From: an uncultured Bacteroidota bacterium
GTDB taxonomy: Bacteria; Bacteroidota; Bacteroidia; Bacteroidales; P3
Direction of reading: 5' to 3'
DNA: 64,000 bases
Assembly (NCBI GenBank): GCA_902775135.1
Contig: CACYKY010000008.1
Coordinates: forward strand, 34,358 to 98,357
Part shown: positions 34,001-42,646 of the stretch, piece after piece
How positions within the stretch are numbered: position 1 is the first letter of the stretch
Layout: the number at the start of each line of letters is the position of its first letter
Program-made: the position numbers and the translations under genes
Notes under the pieces: model-generated
What the model was told of the DNA's origin: nothing
Databases searched by the model: none
Seen by the model: the letters and a program-made list of their open reading frames with translations, nothing else

Positions 34001-36526
34001 ATGAAAAGATATATTATATTGGTATTTGCTATTTTGTGCTCTGCGGCGATGGCGCAGCAGGGCGGAGTTAGAGGTAAGGTTGTCGATGCCCGCTCGGGTG
34101 AGAATATCGAGTATGCCAACGTGGCACTGCTGCGGGCAAGCGACTCGTCGTTAGTCAACGGTTCGGTGAGCGAAAGCAACGGTAGTTTTTCGCTGACAGC
34201 TCCTTATGGGCGTTATGTGTTGAGGGTGACGTTTATGGGATACGACACTTATTATCGCAGCGAGGCTTTGGTGCTGAACGATAAGCACCGTGATGTGAAT
34301 GTGGGGAAAGTGCTGCTGAAAATGAGCGGCACGATGATGGAAGCTGTGGAGGTCACCGCCGAGCGTTCGATGGTAGAATACCAATTGGATAAACGCGTCA
34401 TCAACGTGGACAAGAATATTGTCTCCAGTGGCGGTACGGCTACCGATGTGCTTGAGCAGGTGCCCAGTGTGGCTGTGGACAACGACGGCAACGTGACGCT
34501 GCGTGGTTCGAGCAATGTGAAGGTGCTGGTAAATGGACGCCCCAGCGAGTTGCTCTCCATTGACCTGGCGTCGCTGCTGGAGCAGATACCGGCATCGACG
34601 GTGGAGAACGTGGAGGTCATCACCAACCCTTCGGCCAAGTACGACCCTGAGGGCATGAGCGGCATCATTAATATCAAGCTCAAGGACAAGACCGCCGGGG
34701 CTTTGGGCCTCAATGGCGTGGTGAACGTCAACGTCGGTGCGCCGCTGCCCTTCATGGTGCCAGACTCGTTGCCGTCCCTCATACCCACGGCTATGACCAA
34801 TGTCAGCCTCAACTATTCCACCGAGAAGTACAATGTTTTCTTCAACGCCGACGGAGGCTTGCGCCAGCGTGGAAGCCATTCCAATTCCGATATTGAGTAT
34901 CTCAACCTCGACGGCTCCACACGCTCGCATTACGACATTGACCAATACAGCCTCAACCCCAACTATATGGGCAGTGTGAAGATAGGTGGCGAATACTATT
35001 TCAATGACCATAACAGCCTGTTGCTTTCTTATCAGCTGCGCGGTGGCAACCGCCAGCGCCATAGCGACATCTATGCTCGCGACGTATACAATACCAATGA
35101 TTCGCTCCACTACGACCAGACCACCGGTAGCGACAATGTCAACGTCAACCACTCTTTCAATCTACTCTACACGAAGAAGTTCGACCGTAAGGACGAGGAG
35201 TTGACTGTCGATGCTACCTTCAGCACCCGTCAGGTGGAGGGCGAGGGCGACCAGGAGCAAATCTATCGCAATGCTGCCGCTCATGCCGACCACTACTATC
35301 TTCGCGAAAGCATGACGGAAAACCACCATCAGGGATTGAACCTGAAACTCAACTGGCTGCGACCATTCGATAACGGCTGGCGACTGGAGACGGGCTACGA
35401 GGGGCGCATGGATTGGCCCAACCAGAAGGCTGACTACTACCGCACCACTACGACCACCACACATGTATATGACGCAACCTCTTCAACCCATTTCGACTAC
35501 AGCCAGCATGTCCACGGCATCTATGCCACCCTTGGCGGCAATCTGAATGATAACCTGTCGATGCAGGCAGGTTTGCGTGGAGAGTATTCTTCCATCTATG
35601 GAGAGGATCTGAACCATCCCACTACCAAGCCTGTCGACAAAACCTACTGGCAGCTCTATCCCACGTTGCATCTCTCCTATAAAATCACCGAGTTGCAGAG
35701 TATGCAGGTGAGCTACAGTCGTCGCGTACACCGCCCCCACTTCTGGGACCTCAATCCCTACATGGATGTCCGCGAAGGCGACCAGATCAGCTTTGGCAAC
35801 CCCAACCTGGACCCCGAATACACCAATGCCTTTGAGATTTCCTACAACCTGGGCATCGACAAGGTGAACATCTTCACCTCGGCCTATTATCGCCAAACCG
35901 ACAACATGATTACCCGCTATGGTTTCATGTGGTGCGCCGACAGCGCTGCCCACTATGCATGGTGGGAGCCTTACAACGCGCAGTATGACGGCTACCGTGC
36001 CTCCACCGCCTACAATCTCAGCACGGGATACAACTACGGCTTGGAGTTCATTTTCGACTGGCAGATATTTGCATGGTGGAAGATTAATGTAAGCGTCAAC
36101 CTCTATCAGAACCACATCACTGGCACCGCATTGCTCAACAACAAAGACAAGGAGTCGTTCCAGGCCAGCGGCAAGTTCTCTTCCTTCATGACCCTGCCAA
36201 AGGACTGGACCATTCAGCTCAGCGGACAGTATTGGGCGCCGTGGCTCGACCTGCAGACCGAGATGGAGGCCAACTATTGGGTTGACCTCGCCGTGAAGAA
36301 AGATGTGTTACAGAAACGTGGTACCATCAACCTGCGTGTCTCCGATGTGCTCTGCACCGGTGGCTGGGGCCATACCACCTACGACACCCAGATGAACCGT
36401 GTGGTGAAGGCCAAACGACTCTCGCCCACCGTCACTATCGGATTCTCATGGAAGATTAACAACGGCCTCAAACAGCGTCCGCAACAGATGGAAGAAGAAG
36501 GTGGCGACGAAAGTACTATTTATTAA
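34001..36526 (+). CDS. TonB-dependent-receptor-like outer membrane protein
   Basis: An 841-aa protein: signal peptide ending in MAQQ; a carboxypeptidase-regulatory-like domain (about 20-105; GGVRGKVVDARSGENIEYAN); a plug domain (about 115-225, with VLEQVPSVAVDNDGNVTLRGSSNVKVLVNG); then a large beta-barrel of the OMP_b-brl_3 type (ends GFSWKINNG, with a polar tail of Gln/Glu). It is one of the common Bacteroidota receptors of unknown cargo. It precedes the HsdR-N-like gene by 9 bp. No SusD partner is present. Confidence 0.88.
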   Translation: MKRYIILVFAILCSAAMAQQGGVRGKVVDARSGENIEYANVALLRASDSSLVNGSVSESNGSFSLTAPYGRYVLRVTFMGYDTYYRSEALVLNDKHRDVNVGKVLLKMSGTMMEAVEVTAERSMVEYQLDKRVINVDKNIVSSGGTATDVLEQVPSVAVDNDGNVTLRGSSNVKVLVNGRPSELLSIDLASLLEQIPASTVENVEVITNPSAKYDPEGMSGIINIKLKDKTAGALGLNGVVNVNVGAPLPFMVPDSLPSLIPTAMTNVSLNYSTEKYNVFFNADGGLRQRGSHSNSDIEYLNLDGSTRSHYDIDQYSLNPNYMGSVKIGGEYYFNDHNSLLLSYQLRGGNRQRHSDIYARDVYNTNDSLHYDQTTGSDNVNVNHSFNLLYTKKFDRKDEELTVDATFSTRQVEGEGDQEQIYRNAAAHADHYYLRESMTENHHQGLNLKLNWLRPFDNGWRLETGYEGRMDWPNQKADYYRTTTTTTHVYDATSSTHFDYSQHVHGIYATLGGNLNDNLSMQAGLRGEYSSIYGEDLNHPTTKPVDKTYWQLYPTLHLSYKITELQSMQVSYSRRVHRPHFWDLNPYMDVREGDQISFGNPNLDPEYTNAFEISYNLGIDKVNIFTSAYYRQTDNMITRYGFMWCADSAAHYAWWEPYNAQYDGYRASTAYNLSTGYNYGLEFIFDWQIFAWWKINVSVNLYQNHITGTALLNNKDKESFQASGKFSSFMTLPKDWTIQLSGQYWAPWLDLQTEMEANYWVDLAVKKDVLQKRGTINLRVSDVLCTGGWGHTTYDTQMNRVVKAKRLSPTVTIGFSWKINNGLKQRPQQMEEEGGDESTIY

Positions 36527-36534
36527 GATTAGGA

Positions 36535-36990
36535 ATGGAAAACGGGCCTATAATACGGGAATGTGAGGGTCGGCAGGAGGTGTTCGACCCTGTGCGTAGG
36601 CGTTGGGTGGCGCTGACACCCGAGGAGTGGGTGCGTCAGCATACCATCTTGCGTCTGCAGGCTGCAGGTTATCCGCTGGAGGTGATGCAGGTGGAAGGGG
36701 CGATAGAGGTTAACGGCATGAGCCGTAGATGCGACATTGTGGTCTACTGCAGCGGGCAGCCATGGATGATAGTGGAATGCAAAAAAAACGAAATTCCCAT
36801 CACCCAGAAGGTCTGCGACCAGGCTTGCCGCTACAACACTGTTCTGCAGGTGCCATATCTCGTGTTAACCAATGGGAGACAGCAGGTTGTGATAGAGGTG
36901 GACTATGTGAATGGGCGGCTGAAGCAGCTGTCGGCGTTGCCCTCGTTTGAAAAAAATGTTAAAAGTGTGAGCCAAAAACAGCACTTTTGA
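36535..36990 (+). CDS. HsdR-N-like PD-(D/E)XK nuclease-fold protein
   Basis: A 151-aa protein of the HSDR_N_2 type, found as a single domain in many Bacteroidota. The nuclease-fold motif is seen as CDIVVYCSGQPWMIVECKK (Asp, then Glu-x-Lys). No methylase or specificity subunit is near, so it is not a restriction system; the real function is unknown. Likely co-transcribed with the receptor before it and the sigma factor after it (11 bp). Confidence 0.8.
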   Translation: MENGPIIRECEGRQEVFDPVRRRWVALTPEEWVRQHTILRLQAAGYPLEVMQVEGAIEVNGMSRRCDIVVYCSGQPWMIVECKKNEIPITQKVCDQACRYNTVLQVPYLVLTNGRQQVVIEVDYVNGRLKQLSALPSFEKNVKSVSQKQHF

Positions 36991-37001
36991 CTCTTTATAG
37001 T

Positions 37002-37460
37002 ATGAAAAGGGCAGAAATGCGACAAGAGCTAGTGGACCATTATCTGGATTTTTTCAGTGTGGCCATGGCCATCGTTCAAAACGAGGACGATGCCCGCGAT
37101 GTGGTGCAAGAAGCCCTGACGAGAACATTGACACGACTCTATGTGAAGGATCCTGTCAGCTATTGTGTGCGTGTTGTAAAGAATATGAGTTTGAGTGTGG
37201 TGCAGCGCCGGAACCGCAGGGTTGACCTCGACGAGATGATGCTCGTCACCGACTACGAGCACGAGCGCTTGCTGCAATTGGTGGCTGAGAAACGAGAGGA
37301 ACTTTCGGAGGTGGCCAAAGCCATTGTCGAGCTACACGACGAGGATGGATACACTTTGAGTGAGGTGGCTGGCATGATGCAGATGAGTCCGTCTACCGTC
37401 AAACGCATCCTTGCCAATGCCCATTATGAATTGAGAAAAAAAATTGAACGAGAACTATGA
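37002..37460 (+). CDS. ECF-type RNA polymerase sigma factor
   Basis: A 152-aa sigma-70 family protein with region 2 (about 10-75, with EDDARDVVQEAL and SYCVRVVKNMSL) and region 4 (about 100-150, ending in a helix-turn-helix, SEVAGMMQMSPSTVKRILANAHYELRKK). ATG at 37002 is chosen; a TTG at 36987 would add five residues. Its stop overlaps the next gene's ATG (ATGA). It likely acts with the membrane protein that follows, which may be its anti-sigma factor. Confidence 0.88.
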   Translation: MKRAEMRQELVDHYLDFFSVAMAIVQNEDDARDVVQEALTRTLTRLYVKDPVSYCVRVVKNMSLSVVQRRNRRVDLDEMMLVTDYEHERLLQLVAEKREELSEVAKAIVELHDEDGYTLSEVAGMMQMSPSTVKRILANAHYELRKKIEREL

Positions 37461-37945
37461 AACAGAATTCATTGCAGTACCTTCTTGACAAGTATCGCGA
37501 AGGTACACTGACCGACGAAGAGCGTACCGAGCTCAACCGCCTTGCCCATCGCGACGAGGTGATGTCTTCGGCACGTAGCCGAGCCCGTAGCATTCTCTGG
37601 CATCGTGCGTCGCTGGCTGTGGGTGCAGTGGCTGTGATAGGGGCCGGGGTGATGGCTGTGATGCCCAGGCCGACAGAGGATGTAATGATTGCCGAGGTGC
37701 GCGAGGTGCCAACGACAGTGCAGGTGGCTCCTGAGGCCGAGCATGTGCTGCGGCCCGTGGAGAATCGCGATGTTGCGCCGAAACCTGTGGAGACTGCCAA
37801 GTCTAAGGTCAATCCCATGGCGACGGCACGTCCTGTGAACACAAAGCCTACAGCCATCAGGAAGAAAGAGCCTGTCGTGGTGTGCAACAACCAATGCGAT
37901 GCTGACTCTGTCATTAACGATATCAAACGATTCCTGTCGGTATGA
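37457..37945 (+). CDS. Probable anti-sigma factor (single-pass membrane protein)
   Basis: A 162-aa protein: a cytoplasmic N-terminal helical region (1-50; LLDKYREGTLTDEERTELNRL, as in anti-sigma N-termini), one membrane helix (about 53-70), and a Pro/Val/Ala-rich extracytoplasmic part with one Cys pair (CNNQC). It overlaps the sigma gene by 4 bp and the next gene by 4 bp. Assignment is by position and topology, not by a named domain. Confidence 0.65.
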   Translation: MKQNSLQYLLDKYREGTLTDEERTELNRLAHRDEVMSSARSRARSILWHRASLAVGAVAVIGAGVMAVMPRPTEDVMIAEVREVPTTVQVAPEAEHVLRPVENRDVAPKPVETAKSKVNPMATARPVNTKPTAIRKKEPVVVCNNQCDADSVINDIKRFLSV

Positions 37946-38469
37946 AACAGTGGTTCGAGCTGATTGGTTTAAGGCATAAGGCGACTATCGCGCACAAGAC
38001 GTTGCGGTGGATGCTTTTGCTTTCCATTTTTCATTTATCTATATTCGATGCTGCTTCTGCCCAGACCGAGCTTTACAATCGCTATGCCTCTCAGCCGGGC
38101 GTCAAAGTGGCGTCGGTGAGCAATTTTGCCATCGACAGCACATCGCGTGTCGACGTTACGGTCATTGAGGCAGAGGACGACGAGGGCTGGGCATGGATGA
38201 AGCGCGAGTTCTACATTGGCGAACTCTCGCCTGAGCAGCAGGCGGGTCTCCGCGAGGGCTACGACGCCGTTCTCTTTGCTCGTCGCAGCCGCAGCAACCC
38301 TAGTAACAACCCTCCAGTGGTAGACGAGCAGGTTGACGTTGCCGGAAGCTGCTACCTGGGTATCTCCTATCTCAATCAAGCCGTATACATCTTCTGCGCC
38401 GACAGCGAGGAACAATACGATGCTGTCGTCTCATTGCTGATAAAGAAAATCATGCATAATGGACGTTGA
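37942..38469 (+). CDS. Exported protein, third member of the sigma operon
   Basis: A 175-aa protein with an N-terminal segment, a hydrophobic stretch (about 28-42, LLSIFHLSIFDAASAQ) likely to be a signal peptide, then a mixed alpha/beta part with no Cys-rich motif. I do not recognise its family with confidence. Its start overlaps the probable anti-sigma stop (ATGA), so the three genes make one unit, and it may be the regulated or sensing component. Confidence 0.65.
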   Translation: MKQWFELIGLRHKATIAHKTLRWMLLLSIFHLSIFDAASAQTELYNRYASQPGVKVASVSNFAIDSTSRVDVTVIEAEDDEGWAWMKREFYIGELSPEQQAGLREGYDAVLFARRSRSNPSNNPPVVDEQVDVAGSCYLGISYLNQAVYIFCADSEEQYDAVVSLLIKKIMHNGR

Positions 38470-38472
38470 CGG

Positions 38473-39198
38473 TTAGATTAGAAAGGATATTTCTTTCATG
38501 CCGCAACTGAGGCGTTGGCCGTCGGTGGTGGTGAGGAGGAGTCGACCGTGAGTGTCGACACCGGTGATGCTGGCCGTTATTTCTTGGTTATTATATATGT
38601 ATCGCGCGGACTTGTGGAGGTTCATCAAGTGCGTGAGGTATTCTGGCTCGGGGTCGCCGCCGGATTTAAGATTTTTGTACCTGTGCTCGATGCAAGCAAG
38701 CAGTTGCCGCAGCATGGTCTCCAAATCGTATTCCTGCCTGGTGAGTATGCTCAGTGAGGTGGGGTGAGGAATCCACGAAGGGAACTCCCTCTCGTTGATA
38801 TTGAGGCCTATGCCGCAGACGGCGGAGTCGATGGCAGTGCCCTGCAGGCGGGTACTGACGAGGGTACCGCAGATTTTTTCCCCGTCGACATATATATCGT
38901 TAGGCCACTTGATTTGAATTGAAAATTGAAAATTGAAAATTGAAAGAAAATCAACCAGGGCCAGAGAGAGTGCCTGCGTTAGCTTGAACTGGCGGTCGGC
39001 GGGAAGGAAGATGGGGTGGAGCACAAGACTGAAGGTGAGGTTTTTGCCAGACGAGGAGTGCCAGTGGTTGCCCCTTTGGCCGATGCCGGCGGTCTGCTCC
39101 AGGGCCCAATAGCAAGTGAAGTCCCCGACCTGCGACAGGACGAGGGCTTCACAATACTTGTTGGTTGACTCTAGCGAGTCGAAACGGATAATAGTCAT
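38473..39198 (-). CDS. birA: Biotin--[acetyl-CoA-carboxylase] ligase
   Basis: A 241-aa BirA without the N-terminal DNA-binding domain. Motifs: QTAGIGQRGNHWHSSSGKNLTFSL and IKWPNDIYVDGEKICG. The stretch just before IKWPND (SIFNFQFS) is encoded by four perfect ATTGAAA heptamers read on the opposite strand, replacing about seven residues that vary in length in relatives. It attaches biotin to carboxyl carrier proteins. It follows frr at a short spacer filled with a CTAG-containing array. Confidence 0.93.
   Translation of the reverse strand: MTIIRFDSLESTNKYCEALVLSQVGDFTCYWALEQTAGIGQRGNHWHSSSGKNLTFSLVLHPIFLPADRQFKLTQALSLALVDFLSIFNFQFSIQIKWPNDIYVDGEKICGTLVSTRLQGTAIDSAVCGIGLNINEREFPSWIPHPTSLSILTRQEYDLETMLRQLLACIEHRYKNLKSGGDPEPEYLTHLMNLHKSARYIYNNQEITASITGVDTHGRLLLTTTDGQRLSCGMKEISFLI
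38918..38945. repeat. Four perfect ATTGAAA repeats inside birA
   Basis: Plus strand (ATTGAAA)4, 28 bp, flanked by ATTTGA and GAAAATC. In the coding direction it reads Phe-Gln-Phe-Ser-Ile-Phe-Asn type residues without stops; the other strand would have stops in every frame. It differs from the vsr array in its frame and orientation. Confidence 0.85.
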
Positions 39199-39208
39199 GC
39201 CAGTCGTT

Positions 39209-39240
39209 CTAGTTTAACTAGTTAATACTAGTTGAACTAG
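39209..39240. repeat. Array of CTAG-centred repeats between frr and birA
   Basis: Four CTAG tetramers spaced 9, 10 and 9 bp, each in an AACTAGTT-like context. The last CTAG overlaps the frr stop codon (TAG). On the coding strand the spacer reads as stop-codon copies (..AACTAG repeated). Confidence 0.75.
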
Positions 39241-39800
39241 ATGCTCATAATTTCTTTCTCCTTGGCGGCATAGATCTTGTCGCACTCGGCGATGTTCTTG
39301 TCGGTGATGTCCTGGAGCTCTTTCTCCACCTGCTTCACCTCGTCTTCGGGAACAGATTTGTCCTTGAGTTTCTTCACCTTGTCCATGATGTTGCGGCGCA
39401 CGTTGCGGACATTAACTTTGGCGTTTTCAATCTCCGTCTTGGCAGCTTTGCAGAGTTCTTTACGACGCTCTTCGGTCAGCGGAGGAATGACGATGCGGAG
39501 GATGTCGCCTTCATGGCGGGGGGTGAAGCCGAGGTTAGCATCGAGGATGGCCTTGTTGATGGCACCAACGATGGTCTTCTCCCAAGGCTGGATGATGATG
39601 CTGCGGGCGTCGGGGGTGTTGATGTTGGCCACCTGGCTGATTTCGGTCATGGTGCCATAGTAGTCTACTTTCACGCCGTCGAGCATGCCGGGGTTGGCTT
39701 TGCCGGCACGGATTTTGGCCAGTTCCTTTTCCAGAAAGCCGATGGAGCTCTGCATGTCTTTTTTAGCCTCGTCGAGGCAAGCTTTCGATAAATCGTTCAT
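39237..39800 (-). CDS. frr: Ribosome recycling factor
   Basis: 187 aa, the normal length. Typical RRF sequence: LAKIRAGKANPGMLDGVKVDYYG near residue 28-50, then IQPWEKT, and PPLTEERRKELCK. It splits post-termination ribosomes together with EF-G. It follows pyrH by 4 bp, a widely conserved pair. Confidence 0.97.
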   Translation of the reverse strand: MNDLSKACLDEAKKDMQSSIGFLEKELAKIRAGKANPGMLDGVKVDYYGTMTEISQVANINTPDARSIIIQPWEKTIVGAINKAILDANLGFTPRHEGDILRIVIPPLTEERRKELCKAAKTEIENAKVNVRNVRRNIMDKVKKLKDKSVPEDEVKQVEKELQDITDKNIAECDKIYAAKEKEIMSI

Positions 39801-39804
39801 ATAC

Positions 39805-40545
39805 TTATTTTGTTTTTTGTTTGCTATTGGTTTTCTTTTGGTTGCTCACCAGAGTGCCTATCTGTTTGCCGTCCACTACCTTGAGCAGATTTCCCGGACG
39901 GTTCATGTCAAAGACATAGATGGGCAGGTTGTTGTCTTCGGCGAGAGCGAAAGCGGTGAGGTCCATGATTTTCAGTTTCTTCTCGATAGCCTCGCTGTAA
40001 CTGAGGTTCTTGTATTTGGTGGCAGTGGGGTCCTTCTCGGGATCGGCGGTATAGACGCCGTCGACACGGGTGCCCTTGAGAATGACATCGGCTTCGACCT
40101 CGATTGCGCGGAGGGTCGATGCGGTGTCGGTAGTGAAATAGGGGTTGCCGGTGCCACCACCAATGATGACCACGCGTCCCTCGGCCATGGCCTCTTTTGC
40201 ACGTCGACGGCTCATCTCTTTGCAGATGGGCTCGATAGCAAGGCCACTGAGCAGTTCGGTCTTCAGCCCTTGGCGTTCCAGTTCGGCCTGCAGGGCCATG
40301 CTGTTAATCAACGTGGCCATCATGCCCATGTAGTCGCCTTGCACGCGGTCCATGCCCTTAGCGGCGCCGCTGAGGCCGCGGAAGATGTTGCCGCCACCGA
40401 TGACAATGGCTACCTCGCATCCGCGTTCCACCGCGGATTTGATGTCCGTGGCATATTGGGTTAGCATGTCGGGGCTGATGCCATAACTCTGGCTTCCCAT
40501 TAGCGATTCTCCGCTCAGTTTGAGCAATATTCTCTTGTATTTCAT
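39805..40545 (-). CDS. pyrH: UMP kinase
   Basis: A 246-aa amino-acid-kinase-fold enzyme that phosphorylates UMP to UDP. Motifs: ILLKLSGESLMG, VIGGGNIFRG, GGTGNPYFTTDTA, KGTRVDGVYTADP. The C-terminus has a short Lys-rich tail. It is transcribed from a good promoter 59 bp upstream, with frr downstream. Confidence 0.97.
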   Translation of the reverse strand: MKYKRILLKLSGESLMGSQSYGISPDMLTQYATDIKSAVERGCEVAIVIGGGNIFRGLSGAAKGMDRVQGDYMGMMATLINSMALQAELERQGLKTELLSGLAIEPICKEMSRRRAKEAMAEGRVVIIGGGTGNPYFTTDTASTLRAIEVEADVILKGTRVDGVYTADPEKDPTATKYKNLSYSEAIEKKLKIMDLTAFALAEDNNLPIYVFDMNRPGNLLKVVDGKQIGTLVSNQKKTNSKQKTK

Positions 40546-40603
40546 TTTTCTAACGTGTTGTCGATTAGACTTTTGTTTGAATATTGGACCTTTTTTGAAA
40601 CAA

Positions 40604-40635
40604 CAAAAATAAATATTTTAATCTATTTCTCCAAA
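40604..40635 (-). promoter_or_regulatory. pyrH promoter
   Basis: TTTG (40632-40635), 20-bp spacer, TATTTTTG (40604-40611), minus strand. Confidence 0.7.
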
Positions 40636-40732
40636 TAAAAATGCATAAACAATCACTTTTTTTCCACCTATCCATGTGTCCCGTCGCCATGACAGAGCAC
40701 TCTCAACTTCCATTTCATATAGGTAATATCGC

Positions 40733-41425
40733 TTACTTCCCTGCTATGCACAGGGTAGCAATGCTGACGGTTAGTCCCTCGACACCATTGAGTGCTTGAC
40801 AGCAGCTACTGATGGTGGCGCCGGTGGTGAGTACATCGTCGACTAGCAGAATATGGCGTCCAACTAAGTCTTCGGGATGCCGGAGAGAAAAGGCATCCTG
40901 TACGTTTGCTTCGCGGTCTAGAGAGGCCTGAAGGCTTTGTTGTTGTGTATAGCGGTGGCGGCGTAGGGCGCGGGTATTCACCTCACGTTGCATAACCTGG
41001 GCAATGCCACGACAGAGCAGTTCGCTCTGGTTGTATCCACGTTGGATGCGGCGCCACCAGTGGAGCGGAACAGGGACGAGGAGGTCGATATCGTCGAAAC
41101 GGCCTGATGCCAGCAGGTCGAGACCCATCTGCCGACCCATGAGGAGGCATAGGTCGCTGTTGCCATGGAACTTCATGGCATGGACGACTTTTTGCACGGT
41201 GTTGCCGTGTCGGAAAAAGAAAATGGATGTTGCATTGGCAAAAGCAATACGTCCGCTGAGTAAACGCTCTGTGCGGTTGTCGTTGTGGCCGGTGTAGCGG
41301 GTGGTGGCAAGGTCGGCTAGGCAGTTGATACAGATCTGTTTTTCTCCCGGCATCAGTACGTCGCCGCAACTGGCACAGGTGCAGGGGAGGATGGTCTGTA
41401 GCAGGCTGTCAAGAAAGGATCGCAT
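40733..41425 (-). CDS. ComF family protein (phosphoribosyltransferase-like)
   Basis: A 230-aa protein with an N-terminal zinc finger (CTCASC... CINC) and a C-terminal PRT domain carrying the PRPP-binding motif LLVDDVLTTGAT. ComF proteins act in competence or DNA metabolism; the exact reaction is not established. It lies 6 bp after queA on the same strand. Confidence 0.92.
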   Translation of the reverse strand: MRSFLDSLLQTILPCTCASCGDVLMPGEKQICINCLADLATTRYTGHNDNRTERLLSGRIAFANATSIFFFRHGNTVQKVVHAMKFHGNSDLCLLMGRQMGLDLLASGRFDDIDLLVPVPLHWWRRIQRGYNQSELLCRGIAQVMQREVNTRALRRHRYTQQQSLQASLDREANVQDAFSLRHPEDLVGRHILLVDDVLTTGATISSCCQALNGVEGLTVSIATLCIAGK

Positions 41426-41431
41426 GGCAGC

Positions 41432-42646
41432 TTAGGGAAGGAAGAGGCAACTGTCGCCGTAGCTGAGGAATCGAAATCCGTGGTCGAGGGCATAGCCGTA
41501 GCATTCGTGCCAGCGGTCGCCGATGAGGGCAGAGACGAGGAGCAGCAGGGTGCTCTTGGGCTGGTGAAAATTGGTGACTAGACCATTGATTACCTTGTAT
41601 GTATATCCTGGGGCAATCATAAGTTGGGTGGCACCGTCGAGATGGTCGGTCCCATGACGTTCCATCCAATGGAGGATATTTTCGTAGGCTTTGGAGAAGG
41701 AAATGTCGACGGTGGAAATCCCATAGGGATCCCACTGGTGTACGTGCATGTGGTCTAGGTTGGGATTCTGCTCTAGTTGTACACCGAACCAGTAGAGGCT
41801 TTCGAGGGTGCGTACGGTGGTGGTGCCTACGGCCACGATGGGTTTGGTGGCATGGGCGATGAGGCGCTGTAGGTTGTCGGCTGTGACGTGGACGGGTTCC
41901 ACATGCATTTCGTGTTCGCCGATGGTTTCGGTGCTGACGGGTTTGAAGGTGCCGGCACCGACATGAAGAGTGATGTATTCGGTTTCGAAGCCTTTGGCTT
42001 TCAATGCGTCAAACACCGCAGCTGTGAAGTGTAGGCCTGCCGTAGGGGCGGCTACGGAACCATCGTGGTGGGCGTAGACCGTCTGGTAGCGGGTGGCATC
42101 GCTGGCTTCGGCCTCGCGGTGCAGGTAGGGCGGCAAGGGGATGACGCCGGCAGCCTCGATGACTTCGGCAAAGCTTTGCCCGCCAGTCCATTCGAAGTCG
42201 ACAATCCAGGCGTTGCCCACAGCCTCGCGGCGTGTGGCCTTGAGGGTGATTTCGGTGGGGCCGAGACTTACTGTCAACGACAAGGGGCCGCCTTTCCACT
42301 TTTTGTTGTTGCCAATGAAGCAGGTCCAGGTGCAGCGCTCGCGCTGCTCGAAGGCCTGGACGACAGGCATGTTGTGGGGCTCGAGGCAGAAAACCTCTAT
42401 CACAGCGCCGGTCTCTTTGCGAAAGAAGAGGCGCGCGTGGATGACCTTGGTGTCGTTGAAGCAGAGCAGGGCTCCGCTCGGCAGCAACGAAGGGAGGTCG
42501 TAGAAGTGGTGTTCGGTAATATTGTTCCCTTTGAGACAAAGTAATTTGGAGTGGTCTCGCTGCTCCATGGGAAACTTGGCGATACGCTCGTCGGGAAGGG
42601 GGTAGTCGTAGTCGTCGATGCGGATGTTCTTCAGGTCACTCAGCAT
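41432..42646 (-). CDS. queA: S-adenosylmethionine:tRNA ribosyltransferase-isomerase
   Basis: A 404-aa enzyme of queuosine synthesis that transfers the ribosyl part of SAM to preQ1 in tRNA. Typical motifs: YDYPLPDERIAKFP, LLCFNDTKVIHARLF, and the C-terminal PTAGLHFT, HVGAGTFKPV and SLYWFG... VTNFHQPKSTLLLLVSA. Slightly longer than average owing to a moderate insertion. Its start overlaps the pssA end by 11 bp. Confidence 0.96.
   Translation of the reverse strand: MLSDLKNIRIDDYDYPLPDERIAKFPMEQRDHSKLLCLKGNNITEHHFYDLPSLLPSGALLCFNDTKVIHARLFFRKETGAVIEVFCLEPHNMPVVQAFEQRERCTWTCFIGNNKKWKGGPLSLTVSLGPTEITLKATRREAVGNAWIVDFEWTGGQSFAEVIEAAGVIPLPPYLHREAEASDATRYQTVYAHHDGSVAAPTAGLHFTAAVFDALKAKGFETEYITLHVGAGTFKPVSTETIGEHEMHVEPVHVTADNLQRLIAHATKPIVAVGTTTVRTLESLYWFGVQLEQNPNLDHMHVHQWDPYGISTVDISFSKAYENILHWMERHGTDHLDGATQLMIAPGYTYKVINGLVTNFHQPKSTLLLLVSALIGDRWHECYGYALDHGFRFLSYGDSCLFLP

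Noticed and set aside
36535..36990. Restriction-modification system
   Set aside because: Only an HsdR-N-like single domain is present; no methylase or specificity gene is near.
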